Positions 17,301-24,652 of a stretch of 64,000 nucleotides of DNA are shown piece by piece. The stretch comes from Pseudomonas paralactis (lineage in GTDB: Bacteria > Pseudomonadota > Gammaproteobacteria > Pseudomonadales > Pseudomonadaceae). The notes under the pieces are model-generated. The model saw nothing but the letters and a program-made list of their open reading frames with translations, did no database searches and was not told where the DNA came from. The number at the start of each line of letters is the position of its first letter. The stretch's first letter is position 1. The DNA lies in the NCBI RefSeq assembly GCF_001439735.1, contig NZ_JYLN01000003.1, forward strand, positions 186,001 through 250,000, written 5' to 3'. A program made the translations under genes and the position numbers.

Positions 17301-18998
17301 ATCGTGGGCATTGGTGGTTCGGCGTTGCGGGTTGAAACTCAGGCGTCGTATGACAATGGCTTGCCCATCGACGTTACGGTCGCTGTTCTCTGCCTGCAGC
17401 ACTGCAGCGACATAGCGGTAGCCGCGCTCATCAATACCGGCCTCGTGGCGAATCTTGTGTTGCAGGGCCAGCATCGGCAACTGCACACGCAGGTGCTGGC
17501 TGTACAGAGCCTTGCGTTTGCTCGACTCCATTGAGTCATCGACCAGTTTGCTGCGAATCAAGGCCGGGTAGGTGGTGCCGATATTGATGCGCTTGATGAG
17601 GGTTTCAATGTAGTCCACGGTCAGCCATGTCGGAATGGATTGCCGTGTGTCGGCCAGCAGGGATTTGTTGCCGACAGGCAGCGCAATCAAGTTTTGCAGG
17701 GCAAGTTCGGCAAGGCTGAAGGTGGTGGTTTCGATTTGGCCAGGTGCGGTGAACAATCCCCACACCACCTGGCTTTCGACCTGAATGCTTAATTTTTCCA
17801 GCGCCAGGTGCTGAAACTCTGGATGGTCGTTTTCAATCTCTGCTTTCAGGCGGTCCAGCGCGTATTGCTCGATGGCAGGTATGTCGTCCTGATAGGTCTT
17901 GCCGGCATTGAGGCTGTGCACGGCGGCCAGGTCCTTGAGGTGCCGCGAGTAGAGGGTCTGGTCGGTGACGGAGGCGCTGGTCAGCCAGTCCGGCAATGTC
18001 GTCTGGTACCAATCCAGTCCGGGGCCGTTGCGATCAGGCTGCGTCATCGTCTCGGGGAGTACGCTTACCGCTGTAGCAGGTGTGCGGGCCGTGGTTGTGT
18101 CACGGTTGCCTTGAAGCTGCAGGGCGATCAGTCGCAAAGCCAAGCGATCGAAATAATTGTCATCCGGTTCATAGAGACGCCATTGCAGGCGATCAAAAGC
18201 TTCGCAGCCCTTCAATTGAATCGACAAGGACGCCCCCAGCTGCTCCATGGACTCGAACTTCTCGTAACCGCTGTCCATTGAATAGCTCAGGATTCGGGTC
18301 TGCCCTTGCGACTTCCCCACGAGCACGGCGTTGAATACCAGGTCTGTGTGCTCAGTTGTCTCGCCTCTGACCAGGTCGACATCAATCAGATAGGCGCGGC
18401 TCTGGAATCGGTCGTTGACCTGGCGAAGCGCTCGGTCCGGGGCATGGAACAAGCTGCGGGCCAGGGCGCAATCTTCGTCGGTCCAGCCGTCGATGTGCTG
18501 GACATTCCAGATATCGCGCAGTGTGCTGGAAAGCGTATGCCAACGAGGGCCGTTGCCGTTGCTTTGATTCCAGAACGCGACTAACTGCTCCTCGTAGGCG
18601 CGTGGGATGACCTTGGCCAGGATGTTGATTGTGTTGGCGATTTCTACAATACGCACCGGCAGGTGAACCGCAGGTTCTACCACTGGCGCCTGGGTCAGAA
18701 AATGCTCGCCCTCTATGCACTGGGTTGGAACCCAGGTCACGGACTGCCTGGCGAGGAGGTTGCTGAGGGATTGGTAATGAGTCTGCCCGGCAACCACCTG
18801 ATCATCGATGAGTTCCCAGGTCGGGGTTCCCATTAACGTGTTGTCGGGGTCCAGATGCAGATCGGGATACTGCTCTTGTAAGGAATGGCGCAGCAGCTCG
18901 CGGGCCGTCTCGGTGAAAGATGGCGCGACGTTAAGCAGCAGAGCGATCAATTTATCTTGCTGAATGTCTTCCTGAGAAGTGGAGCCTGGAGTGGTCAT
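14394..18998 (-). CDS. Very large dermonecrotic-toxin-like protein (DUF6543-type)
   Basis: 1534 residues from ATG 18998 (MTTPGSTSQEDIQQDKLIALLLNVAPSF); an in-frame ATG at 19058 would add 20 residues. It resembles the large Pseudomonas proteins annotated as dermonecrotic toxin domain (DUF6543) proteins; this is recognition by eye. Visible parts are an N-terminal region (1-600) with a tail-less alpha/beta pattern, two hydrophobic helices around 700-770 (WLIFNAALPFMGRIANTGAWIW, LLNLGMALALHAAHRA), a long charged coiled coil around 930-1040 and a basic C-terminal third. There is no signal peptide. It stands alone with no obvious immunity gene. Role inferred as an antibacterial or anti-eukaryotic toxin; not demonstrated. 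Confidence 0.6.
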   Translation of the reverse strand: MTTPGSTSQEDIQQDKLIALLLNVAPSFTETARELLRHSLQEQYPDLHLDPDNTLMGTPTWELIDDQVVAGQTHYQSLSNLLARQSVTWVPTQCIEGEHFLTQAPVVEPAVHLPVRIVEIANTINILAKVIPRAYEEQLVAFWNQSNGNGPRWHTLSSTLRDIWNVQHIDGWTDEDCALARSLFHAPDRALRQVNDRFQSRAYLIDVDLVRGETTEHTDLVFNAVLVGKSQGQTRILSYSMDSGYEKFESMEQLGASLSIQLKGCEAFDRLQWRLYEPDDNYFDRLALRLIALQLQGNRDTTTARTPATAVSVLPETMTQPDRNGPGLDWYQTTLPDWLTSASVTDQTLYSRHLKDLAAVHSLNAGKTYQDDIPAIEQYALDRLKAEIENDHPEFQHLALEKLSIQVESQVVWGLFTAPGQIETTTFSLAELALQNLIALPVGNKSLLADTRQSIPTWLTVDYIETLIKRINIGTTYPALIRSKLVDDSMESSKRKALYSQHLRVQLPMLALQHKIRHEAGIDERGYRYVAAVLQAENSDRNVDGQAIVIRRLSFNPQRRTTNAHDVVSNMYVIGPQRVEAGPCLLYRPLFEPVLMQFPSPANLLYTITQSATLRDSVVAWLPDSIRDDYSQYVFPGALPSPWAIADALVEPDKLWTYSGPMSLGEDVLNGDLFNTLFDSNANALIELADRQSVSNAESRWATFKKAGWLIFNAALPFMGRIANTGAWIWQIVDDLQTFVDAQAHDDQPAKWSALTDVLLNLGMALALHAAHRAHAPAEAGKLETQTPAPPPGPAETTLQFTVQQLPDLESHAPPPSHAEPLNTTGAIKRTAVSLAVTLDSYKIEKPTGLQNPITESGAYQHLYLHKEHYYAQVGERWFEVTLQDDNTVVIIDPKHTDPTGLSLIHNAKGEWFVDSRISLNSGGIEREERQARDKAKTSASELREKLEAFEKTKKDAQRELQQALVDMNEAPSTSAQAKRQAYLEKLSSQSSSYEEARQHLLTLNVFTQVTDFQQKALGYVKAQLELNEASITEEQTTFAPALKKVLDQLEAHASSPQASHIDDFKQLADMNRQMIKRLDYKQSRFAEAKRLGKAGIELIRSTNSKNKPLGYTSDDLKALQVTLARNLCLEPQSLTTEPSAWKMIVDTIDYADIAVQTLRDTLEQRGESRLDERVQTMSSLVEQFKFIDERLEDVAQEFPEQIIAPPLAQLRQSLRDFSRRASAQLAPLHLALEKLRGRPLGPPMPPRPVKKFIRTRFNGVLIGEPRLTSVGLEADLVDIRSPLTGKVIATFHEKSKGIWVQHVGSDTPQVSRPAVTVDTSLRQAQTLLDALPAFKTRVTEHSDDTSRTPIGVEYVLHQHAQLMEQAVDDIDEALTKINETESTEHPAVALRQKLEEAATALYEQANQHLQKMIKQQPPTMEGVEWLKNHDLIKIKKTVKRRRLKSSIKDYLDEYTLTDKSTKAVLWYAHFHYQAPESSLERFISARLKTSQEREQGSVSDDVSGHTTEQQIAFYRSSISLTQAQQMFFSTGRD

Positions 18999-19113
18999 GA
19001 TGCAGCCCTGTCTTGTCCATGGATGGAAGTAACCCGCGCGTGTGCTCGGGGGTTCCATGCTAGAAAGGGGCAGGACAGGGCTGGCGGTGGTTATGTAGCG
19101 TGGCTGTGCGGGT

Positions 19114-20091
19114 TCAGCTTGGTTCGGTGCCTAAGTCCAGTTCCACCAGACGCCGTACTTCGTCATTGGCAAGACCTGCACCGAGCAAGGCGTGCAACTT
19201 GCCGAACGCCGCTTCGCGCGTCATGCCGCCGCCGGACAATACGCCGACGCTGCGCAAGCGGCTGCCGGCTTCATAGACGTCCAGTTCCACACCGCCCTCA
19301 TGGCATTGAGTAATGGCGACTACGACCACACCCTGACCCTGCGCGCGCTGCAAGCTTGCGAGGAATTGCGGGTTGTCGCTAGGCCCGGTGCCGCTGCCGA
19401 AACACTCCAGCACCAGGGCCTGGAGGCCGCTGTCGATCATTGCGTCCAACTGCGCCGCGCCGATACCTGGGACCAGCGGCAGCACGCCGACGTTTGCCAA
19501 GGCTTTGGGCTGACGGTAATCCAGCGCGGCGGGCAGGGACTCGGCACGGGCGAAGTCATTCTGGCGCTGCAAGGCCGCAAACGGATTGCGTCCAAAACTG
19601 CGGATCTTTGCGCAACGCGTCGGTGCCATCAATGCACCGTGGAAGTACAGATGCACACCTGGCGCCAAGCCATTACCGAGTGTGGACAACGCACCGCTGA
19701 CGTTTTCCCAGGCATCGCTGTCCGGCACGCCGGCCGGCAGCATGGAGCCGGTGAACACCACGGGTGCCGGCAAGCCCAGCAATTGAAAGGTCATCGCCGC
19801 CGCGCTGTAGGCCAGGGTGTCAGTGCCGTGCAGGATCAGCACCGCATCGCAGCCGTCGTCCACCGCTTCAACCACGGCGGTACGCAGGCGCTGCCAGTAG
19901 GCGGGGTTCATATTGGCACTGTCGATCAGTGGCGACATTTCCTGGAAGCGCCACGCGGGCACGGGCGCGTCGGCAAGCTGTGCGCGCATACGCGCTTCAA
20001 AACCTGAAGCGGGGGCCAGACCATTGGCGCTGGCCTGCATACCGATAGTGCCGCCGGTGTAGAGCACCATCACGTTGTTAGCTGGTTGCAT
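19114..20091 (-). CDS. ansA: L-asparaginase
   Basis: 325 residues from ATG 20091 (MQPANNVMVLYTGGTIGMQASANG), preceded by CAGGAGA. It carries both catalytic threonine motifs: TGGTIG (about residue 12) and LHGTDTLAYSA (about residue 90). The lysine-containing GSMLPAGVPDSDAWENV stretch follows. It hydrolyses asparagine to aspartate and ammonia. There is no signal peptide, so it is cytoplasmic. An intrinsic terminator of the upstream symporter gene ends only about 16 nt before its start, so read-through or a promoter within that gap must supply expression. Confidence 0.9.
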   Translation of the reverse strand: MQPANNVMVLYTGGTIGMQASANGLAPASGFEARMRAQLADAPVPAWRFQEMSPLIDSANMNPAYWQRLRTAVVEAVDDGCDAVLILHGTDTLAYSAAAMTFQLLGLPAPVVFTGSMLPAGVPDSDAWENVSGALSTLGNGLAPGVHLYFHGALMAPTRCAKIRSFGRNPFAALQRQNDFARAESLPAALDYRQPKALANVGVLPLVPGIGAAQLDAMIDSGLQALVLECFGSGTGPSDNPQFLASLQRAQGQGVVVVAITQCHEGGVELDVYEAGSRLRSVGVLSGGGMTREAAFGKLHALLGAGLANDEVRRLVELDLGTEPS

Positions 20092-20106
20092 GAGAAATCT
20101 CCTGAA

Positions 20107-20153
20107 CGAAAAACGCCGCCGGGCCCAGAGCATGCCCAAGGCCGGGCGGCGTG
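20107..20153 (-). terminator. Intrinsic terminator between symporter and asparaginase genes
   Basis: Minus strand: a GC-rich stem ACGCCGCCCGGCC / GGCCCGGCGGCGT with about a 13-nt loop, then TTTTTCGTT. It lies right before the asparaginase ribosome site. Confidence 0.75.
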
Positions 20154-20167
20154 TCATCTAGCGGTGA

Positions 20168-21613
20168 TTAACGTTGCGTTTGAGCGCTCAGTTCAGCCGA
20201 CGGTGCTGCTTGAGGCTTTGCCGGATTGGCCGGCCAGGCCTTGCGGTCCAGGTCCAGGTCAGGGAACTGGCTGGAGTCGAACACTGGGGTCTTGATGCCC
20301 GCTGCGCGCTGGTTGTCGTAGTCGTTGAGAATGCGCATGGCGATCTTGAACAGGAACGCCAGGGCAAACAGGTTGACGAACGCGAGCATGGTCATGGTGA
20401 TGTCGGCGAAGGCAAACACGGTGCTCAGGTTCTCGATCGAGCCCCAGAAAATCAGCACCAGCACCAATGCGCGATAGCCCATCAGCACCTTGCGGTTGTT
20501 GCCGACCAGAAAGCGCAGGTTGCTCTCGCCCAGGTAGTAGTTGTACATGATCGAGGTGAACACGAACAACGCCAGGGCCACCGAGATGAACATGCGGCCC
20601 CAGTCACCCACTACTGCCGCCAGGGAGTTCTGGGTCAGGGCAATGCCGTCGCCTTCAAAGCCCGGGGTGTAGAAGCCGGAGAGCAGGATGAGCAATGCGG
20701 TGCAGGTGCAGATCACGAAGGTGTCGAGGAACACGCTGAACGCTTGCACCACGCCCTGGGCGATCGGGTGCTCTACCGAAGCCACCGCCGCTACGTTGGG
20801 CGCACTGCCCAGGCCTGCTTCGTTGGCGAATACGCCACGTTTGACACCCATGATGATCGCGCTGCCCACCAGGCCACCGAAGGCCTGGTCGAGGCCGAAC
20901 GCGCTCTTGACGATGGTCGCGAGCATGGCCGGTACGTGGTCGAATTGCAGCACGATCACGTACAGGGTCACGGCGATGTACACCAGGGTCTTGACCGGCA
21001 CCAGCAGGTCGGCGATCGAGGCGATACGCTTGATCCCGCCGATGAACACCAGGCCCAGCAGCACCGCCAGCGCGAGGCCGGTGTAGGTGGTGTCGAGGCC
21101 AAACGCGTTATTCAACGAGTGGGTGACAGCGTGGGCTTGCAGGCCGTTGAAGGCAAAGCCGAAGGTCACCAGCAGCAGGAACGCCATGACCATCCCCAGC
21201 CAGCGTTTCTGCAGGCCGTGCTGGATGTAATACGCCGGGCCACCACGGTAGGTGCCTTCAGCGTCGGTGCGTTTGTACAACTGGCCAAGGGAGCACTCGA
21301 TAAAGCTCGAAGACATGCCCACCAGCGCGGTGACCCACATCCAGAACACGGCACCCGGGCCACCCAGAGTCACGGCAATGCCGACACCGGCGATGTTACC
21401 GGCACCCACGCGGCCCGCCAGGCTGAGCATCAGCGCCTGGAACGAGCTGAGTTGACCGGCGCTGCTCTTGAGGCTGTCTTTAAACACCGAGAACATGTGG
21501 AAAAAGTGACGCAATTGAACGAAACGCGAGCGGATCGTGAAATAACCGCCGAGCCCGACTATGAGCACGATCAGTACTTTCCCTGAGAGGAAGTCGTTGA
21601 TGACTTCGAGCAT
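20168..21613 (-). CDS. Sodium:alanine symporter (AGCS family)
   Basis: 481 residues from ATG 21613 (MLEVINDFLSGKVLIVLIVGLGGYFTIRSRF). About eleven membrane helices carry the AGCS signatures ALMLSLAGRVGAGNIAGVGIAVTLGGPGAVFWMWVTALVGMSSSFIECSLGQLYK (about residues 70-120) and GVFANEAGLGSAPNVAAVAS (about 260-280). It takes up alanine or glycine with Na+ through the inner membrane. It is probably a single-gene transcript, ended by the terminator at 20107-20153. The long gap upstream (21614-22181) is occupied by the divergent DUF3077 leader. Confidence 0.9.
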   Translation of the reverse strand: MLEVINDFLSGKVLIVLIVGLGGYFTIRSRFVQLRHFFHMFSVFKDSLKSSAGQLSSFQALMLSLAGRVGAGNIAGVGIAVTLGGPGAVFWMWVTALVGMSSSFIECSLGQLYKRTDAEGTYRGGPAYYIQHGLQKRWLGMVMAFLLLVTFGFAFNGLQAHAVTHSLNNAFGLDTTYTGLALAVLLGLVFIGGIKRIASIADLLVPVKTLVYIAVTLYVIVLQFDHVPAMLATIVKSAFGLDQAFGGLVGSAIIMGVKRGVFANEAGLGSAPNVAAVASVEHPIAQGVVQAFSVFLDTFVICTCTALLILLSGFYTPGFEGDGIALTQNSLAAVVGDWGRMFISVALALFVFTSIMYNYYLGESNLRFLVGNNRKVLMGYRALVLVLIFWGSIENLSTVFAFADITMTMLAFVNLFALAFLFKIAMRILNDYDNQRAAGIKTPVFDSSQFPDLDLDRKAWPANPAKPQAAPSAELSAQTQR

Positions 21614-21942
21614 GGAGTGTTCCTCGCTGATTTTTCTGATGGCAAACGCAGGACGGTCCGACGCATCGCTCGGCACCAGGCAGTGCACGACGCTCGATCC
21701 CCATCCTTTTGCGGGTGTTGTTATTCATGCGCTTTCGCGTGGTTCCCGGGCCTCGTTACCGACAGCCGCAGACGCGAAGAGGGGCGGCACTATACCTAGC
21801 TGCGCGCCAGCCGTCTGCAAGGGGCGCAATTGGCCGAGGAACGGTCAATAGGAAAAGGCGCGCTGGAGGTGATTAATATCTCACCACAACAGCCATTTGC
21901 CACCGGTTGCGAGGGCACGTGCATAGCGTTAATCTCTGCGGC

Positions 21943-22160
21943 GTCGCTGCTCATCAGCGACCGGGCCTGGAAACCCGATGCTTAAGGACGCTACAGCGTC
22001 GTCAAACAATCAGCAGGCGCTTTTTTTATGCCTGCCGTTTGTGCTTTATGGCGGCTGTGCGTGGGAGACCTTCGGGTCTGCCGGGTTCCTTTTGCCTCGG
22101 TTTCCAGCCCGCGTACAGCTGCCACCCTTCGCCTGGAAACGTTAGTGGCAGCTCTTTTTG
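21943..22160 (+). ncRNA. Structured leader RNA with attenuator-like interleaved stems
   Basis: In order: hairpin GTCGCTG/CAGCGAC (21943-21961), CGGG/CCCG around CTGGAAA (21962-21977), GACGCT/AGCGTC about 21988-22001, GCAGGC/GCCTGC around a T7 loop, and AGACC-TTCG-GGTCT (22066-22079, a UUCG tetraloop). Two interleaved helices follow: GTTTCCAG (22100-22107) with CTGGAAAC (22133-22140), and AGCTGCCAC (22117-22125) with GTGGCAGCT (22145-22153), the latter followed by CTTTTTG. Interleaving means either a pseudoknot or a mutually exclusive terminator/antiterminator. A second CTGGAAAC at 21967-21974 could compete for GTTTCCAG. No known riboswitch class was recognised. The rest of 21614-22181 shows no gene. 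Confidence 0.55.
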
Positions 22161-22181
22161 TTCATGCAAAAGGACTCTGCT

Positions 22182-22472
22182 ATGCCAAACGCTCTATCAG
22201 CCGAAACCATCGGCGCCGCCACCTTCGCAGACTGCGGAGAAAACAAAAACCACCTGAAACTGTTCCGCGTCAACGCCGGGGTTCCGCTTGTGGAAGCCCT
22301 CGAACACGCCTCCCACGTGCTCTACTACGCCAAAATGCTCTCCCTTGAAGCCGCCATGGACCCAAGGGCCGAGAAGTTCGCATTTGCCTCGCATTACCTG
22401 GGCGAAATGGGTAAAGCCATCATCGACGACCTGTTGCTGGCGATGCAGCCTGGCACTCCACCTGCGCAGTAA
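22182..22472 (+). CDS. Small DUF3077-family protein
   Basis: 96 residues from ATG 22182 (MPNALSAETIGAATFADCGENKNHLKLFRVNAGVPLVEALEHASHVLYYAKMLS). The ribosome site AAAGGA lies 8-9 nt upstream; an upstream in-frame ATG (22164) is rejected because it falls against the terminator-like tract. It resembles DUF3077 proteins common in Pseudomonas, which have a mixed start and an LFxVNAGxPxxxALExAS core; function unknown. No signal peptide or membrane segment. It is preceded by the long structured leader and followed by a strong hairpin. Confidence 0.7.
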   Translation: MPNALSAETIGAATFADCGENKNHLKLFRVNAGVPLVEALEHASHVLYYAKMLSLEAAMDPRAEKFAFASHYLGEMGKAIIDDLLLAMQPGTPPAQ

Positions 22473-22479
22473 GTAGTAC

Positions 22480-22504
22480 ACACCCGGTGCGCCGCACCGG
22501 GTGT
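22480..22504 (+). terminator. Strong hairpin after the DUF3077 gene
   Basis: Perfect 11-bp stem ACACCCGGTGC / GCACCGGGTGT around GCC, 7 nt after the stop. There is no T-tract, so it could be a processing or stabilising hairpin rather than a true intrinsic terminator. Confidence 0.55.
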
Positions 22505-22702
22505 CGTTGAGGCATCAGATTTTTACGACGAAAACCTCGGAATCGTCTGACTTTACCCTAAGTAAATCCCTCTCCAAAGTTTGGCTTGCCGCTGACTCGC
22601 CCTTGCTCGTTTACCTCGATTGAACTGCGTCACGCGTTAGTTTTCTTGTCGAGACGAGGAGGAAAGTACGGCCAAAAAAACTTAATGGATGAGGGAAAAA
22701 CA

Positions 22703-24112
22703 ATGAGCGTAGGTTATTTCATTGGCCTAGGTGACAAGACCACCTGCGGCGGGGAAGTGCTGGACGGTGATAAAAGAGTCAACATACATGGCCTTTTCCA
22801 TGCGTGCGAAGGTGACCGAGTCACCTGTGGCAAGGACGGGCAAATTTATAAGATCGTCGGTGGCATTTCCTACATAAACAGCCATGGTCGGCTTATGGCC
22901 GGTACGTTGGATAGTTACAGCGACTGTCCCTGCAAAGCCGAGTTGGTGCCATCGGTGTTTTCAGCCAAGTACCACAGCACAGGTGGCTCGGTTGTGAGGG
23001 CCAACAGGCAAGCCGCCGAGCCGGTCCGGCCAACTGCTCAGTCGGCAGCGCCGTCTCAAAACGCTTACACCCCGGCAAACCATTCGACGCCGCCCGTATT
23101 TAACAGTCTCTCGAGCCAGGAGCCAGGTTTTTATATCGTTCCCAAAAGCGTGACTCGCGAAGCGTTGGAGGCCACGCTGTTTCCAATTCGTGATCCGGCT
23201 GTGATGCGTAAGCTTCAAGCACTGAATCCCAATATCGGCAACGTCAAAGCCGGCTCGATGATCGTGCTCAGCGATCCGAACAACACGTCGTGCACCTATC
23301 AGGAAGCGCAACTGATGCAGGCGGCTCAACACGTCAGCGCATCTCTGGAGGAGTTGACGCCGGACGAGGCTGACTTTCTGTATCGCCACGGTGCTGAAAT
23401 CGCCGGTTTCATCGGCCAGACCTCAACCTGGTTAGGTGTCAGTGCGGTGGTGATGGAAAAGCACCTGAACAACCTGCGCGACACGTTGCAGGCCATGGAG
23501 CGTCTGCATCAGGACAGCTATCGGCAGCACGGGCACCTAAGGTCACCGCAGTTCTTCGCTGATCGCCAACGGTTGATGAGCCAGTTGGATGCTCATCTGC
23601 TCAATTCCACCCGCCTGCGCGGGCAGACCACCTTGGGCGATCACCCCAAGTTGAAAACGGCCCTGGGTATATCCAGTCGCAGCTTGGTACATCACTGGGA
23701 CAAGGCGGGTGGGCCGGGGCAGATTCCGGGGTATGCGGCTCATGTGGAGGCGACGAGTCGGGCTACCAAATATATGAAGGCAGGTGGTTATATTGGGATT
23801 GGGCTGGGCGGCGTGTCTTCGTTGCTGGCTATTCAGCAGGTGTGTAAGGGTGACTCTGGGGAGACGTGTGAGAAGGTCAAGTTCACGGAATCGGGAAAGT
23901 TCGGCTTGTCCACCGCTTTCGGTGCTTTAGCCGGATGGGGGAGCGGACTTGCCAGTGGTCCGATCTGCTTGGCACTTGGTGCCTCTACTGGAATAGGGGG
24001 AGTTGTTTGCGTCGCTGCCGTTGTAGGGACTGGCGCATGGATAGGTACGACGGGCGGTGGAGCTGCGGGGGAAGTCATCGGGGAAAAAATTTATGAAGTG
24101 ATTCAACGATGA
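22703..24112 (+). CDS. PAAR-domain candidate T6SS effector with C-terminal membrane-active domain
   Basis: 469 residues from ATG 22703 (MSVGYFIGLGDKTTCGGEVLDG), with GAGGGA upstream. The N-terminal PAAR tip domain (about 1-85) has the usual GDKTTCGG, CEGDRVTCGK and DSYSDCPCKAELVPS. A LysM-like stretch follows at about 140-195 (FYIVPKSVTREALEATL, LQALNPNIGNVKAGSMIVLSD), then a helical middle, then glycine-rich hydrophobic segments at about 362-469. PAAR proteins cap the type VI secretion VgrG spike and carry toxins. The C terminus suggests inner-membrane insertion or pore formation (inference). Its stop overlaps the next gene by ATGA. No T6SS structural genes are in the window, so it is an orphan effector locus. 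Confidence 0.75.
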   Translation: MSVGYFIGLGDKTTCGGEVLDGDKRVNIHGLFHACEGDRVTCGKDGQIYKIVGGISYINSHGRLMAGTLDSYSDCPCKAELVPSVFSAKYHSTGGSVVRANRQAAEPVRPTAQSAAPSQNAYTPANHSTPPVFNSLSSQEPGFYIVPKSVTREALEATLFPIRDPAVMRKLQALNPNIGNVKAGSMIVLSDPNNTSCTYQEAQLMQAAQHVSASLEELTPDEADFLYRHGAEIAGFIGQTSTWLGVSAVVMEKHLNNLRDTLQAMERLHQDSYRQHGHLRSPQFFADRQRLMSQLDAHLLNSTRLRGQTTLGDHPKLKTALGISSRSLVHHWDKAGGPGQIPGYAAHVEATSRATKYMKAGGYIGIGLGGVSSLLAIQQVCKGDSGETCEKVKFTESGKFGLSTAFGALAGWGSGLASGPICLALGASTGIGGVVCVAAVVGTGAWIGTTGGGAAGEVIGEKIYEVIQR

Positions 24113-24498
24113 CCAATATCGACACGTGGAATCCTTGGATTGTGATCATCGTTATTGGTGCACCGACTCTTATTGGAGTTGCTGGCCTCGCATTCAGTCT
24201 GTACCTCACCCACCGTCACTTGGACGCCATAAAGGAAGCTTTGAAAAACAGCCGTTATATCTACCTTTGGGGAGACAGCCTCGGGAAACGAGGGTTGATT
24301 TGGTCTCTTTTGGAGATGTCAAAAATCGCTGGGATGGTCTTGTTGCCAAAGTCCTATATCCGCTTAGGCGACTTGGACCCTGTGGACTTCGAAAACTTCC
24401 CACCCTATCTAAAACGCCGTCTCACAATCGTTACGACGATGATCTTTACCGCCTTGATCTGGATGGCTGTTGTAGCCATTGCGCTGAAGTTCAGGTAA
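24109..24498 (+). CDS. Small two-helix membrane protein, candidate immunity to the PAAR effector
   Basis: 129 residues, ATG overlapping the effector stop (ATGA). Two membrane segments are visible at about 10-32 (IVIIVIGAPTLIGVAGLAFSLYL) and about 105-126 (LTIVTTMIFTALIWMAVVAIAL), separated by about 70 soluble residues. No named family recognised. The strict overlap with a predicted membrane-active effector and the inner-membrane topology fit an immunity protein. Its codon use is more AT-rich than that of its neighbours, as is common for effector-immunity cassettes acquired by transfer. Immunity function is inferred from context only. Confidence 0.6.
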   Translation: MTNIDTWNPWIVIIVIGAPTLIGVAGLAFSLYLTHRHLDAIKEALKNSRYIYLWGDSLGKRGLIWSLLEMSKIAGMVLLPKSYIRLGDLDPVDFENFPPYLKRRLTIVTTMIFTALIWMAVVAIALKFR

Positions 24499-24555
24499 CC
24501 CAAACGGGCCTCACCCGAGGCCCGACATCAGCAAAAGCCAACTGCCAGCGCACAA

Positions 24556-24646
24556 CCCCTGTGGGCTTGCTCGCGAATGCGTCATATCAGCCACTGCATG
24601 CGTTGACTGACCCACCGCCTTCGCGAGCAAGCCCGCACACAGGGGG
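24556..24646. repeat. REPIN downstream of the effector/immunity pair
   Basis: Inverted arms CTGTGGGCTTGCTCGCGAA and TTCGCGAGCAAGCCCGCACA in the gap between the convergent immunity and porin genes. It may act as a bidirectional 3'-end hairpin. Confidence 0.85.
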
Positions 24647-24652
24647 TCGATG

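Noticed and set aside
20174..21586. 470-residue plus-strand frame across the symporter gene
   Set aside because: Low-complexity His/Gln/Asp-rich shadow of the membrane protein on the other strand.
21614..21942. Possible gene between the symporter and the leader
   Set aside because: Only short frames with no ribosome site or protein-like signal; more likely promoter space.
22028..22348. 106-residue plus-strand frame over the DUF3077 leader
   Set aside because: Arg/Cys-rich, overlaps hairpins and the real gene in another frame; explained better by the RNA structure.
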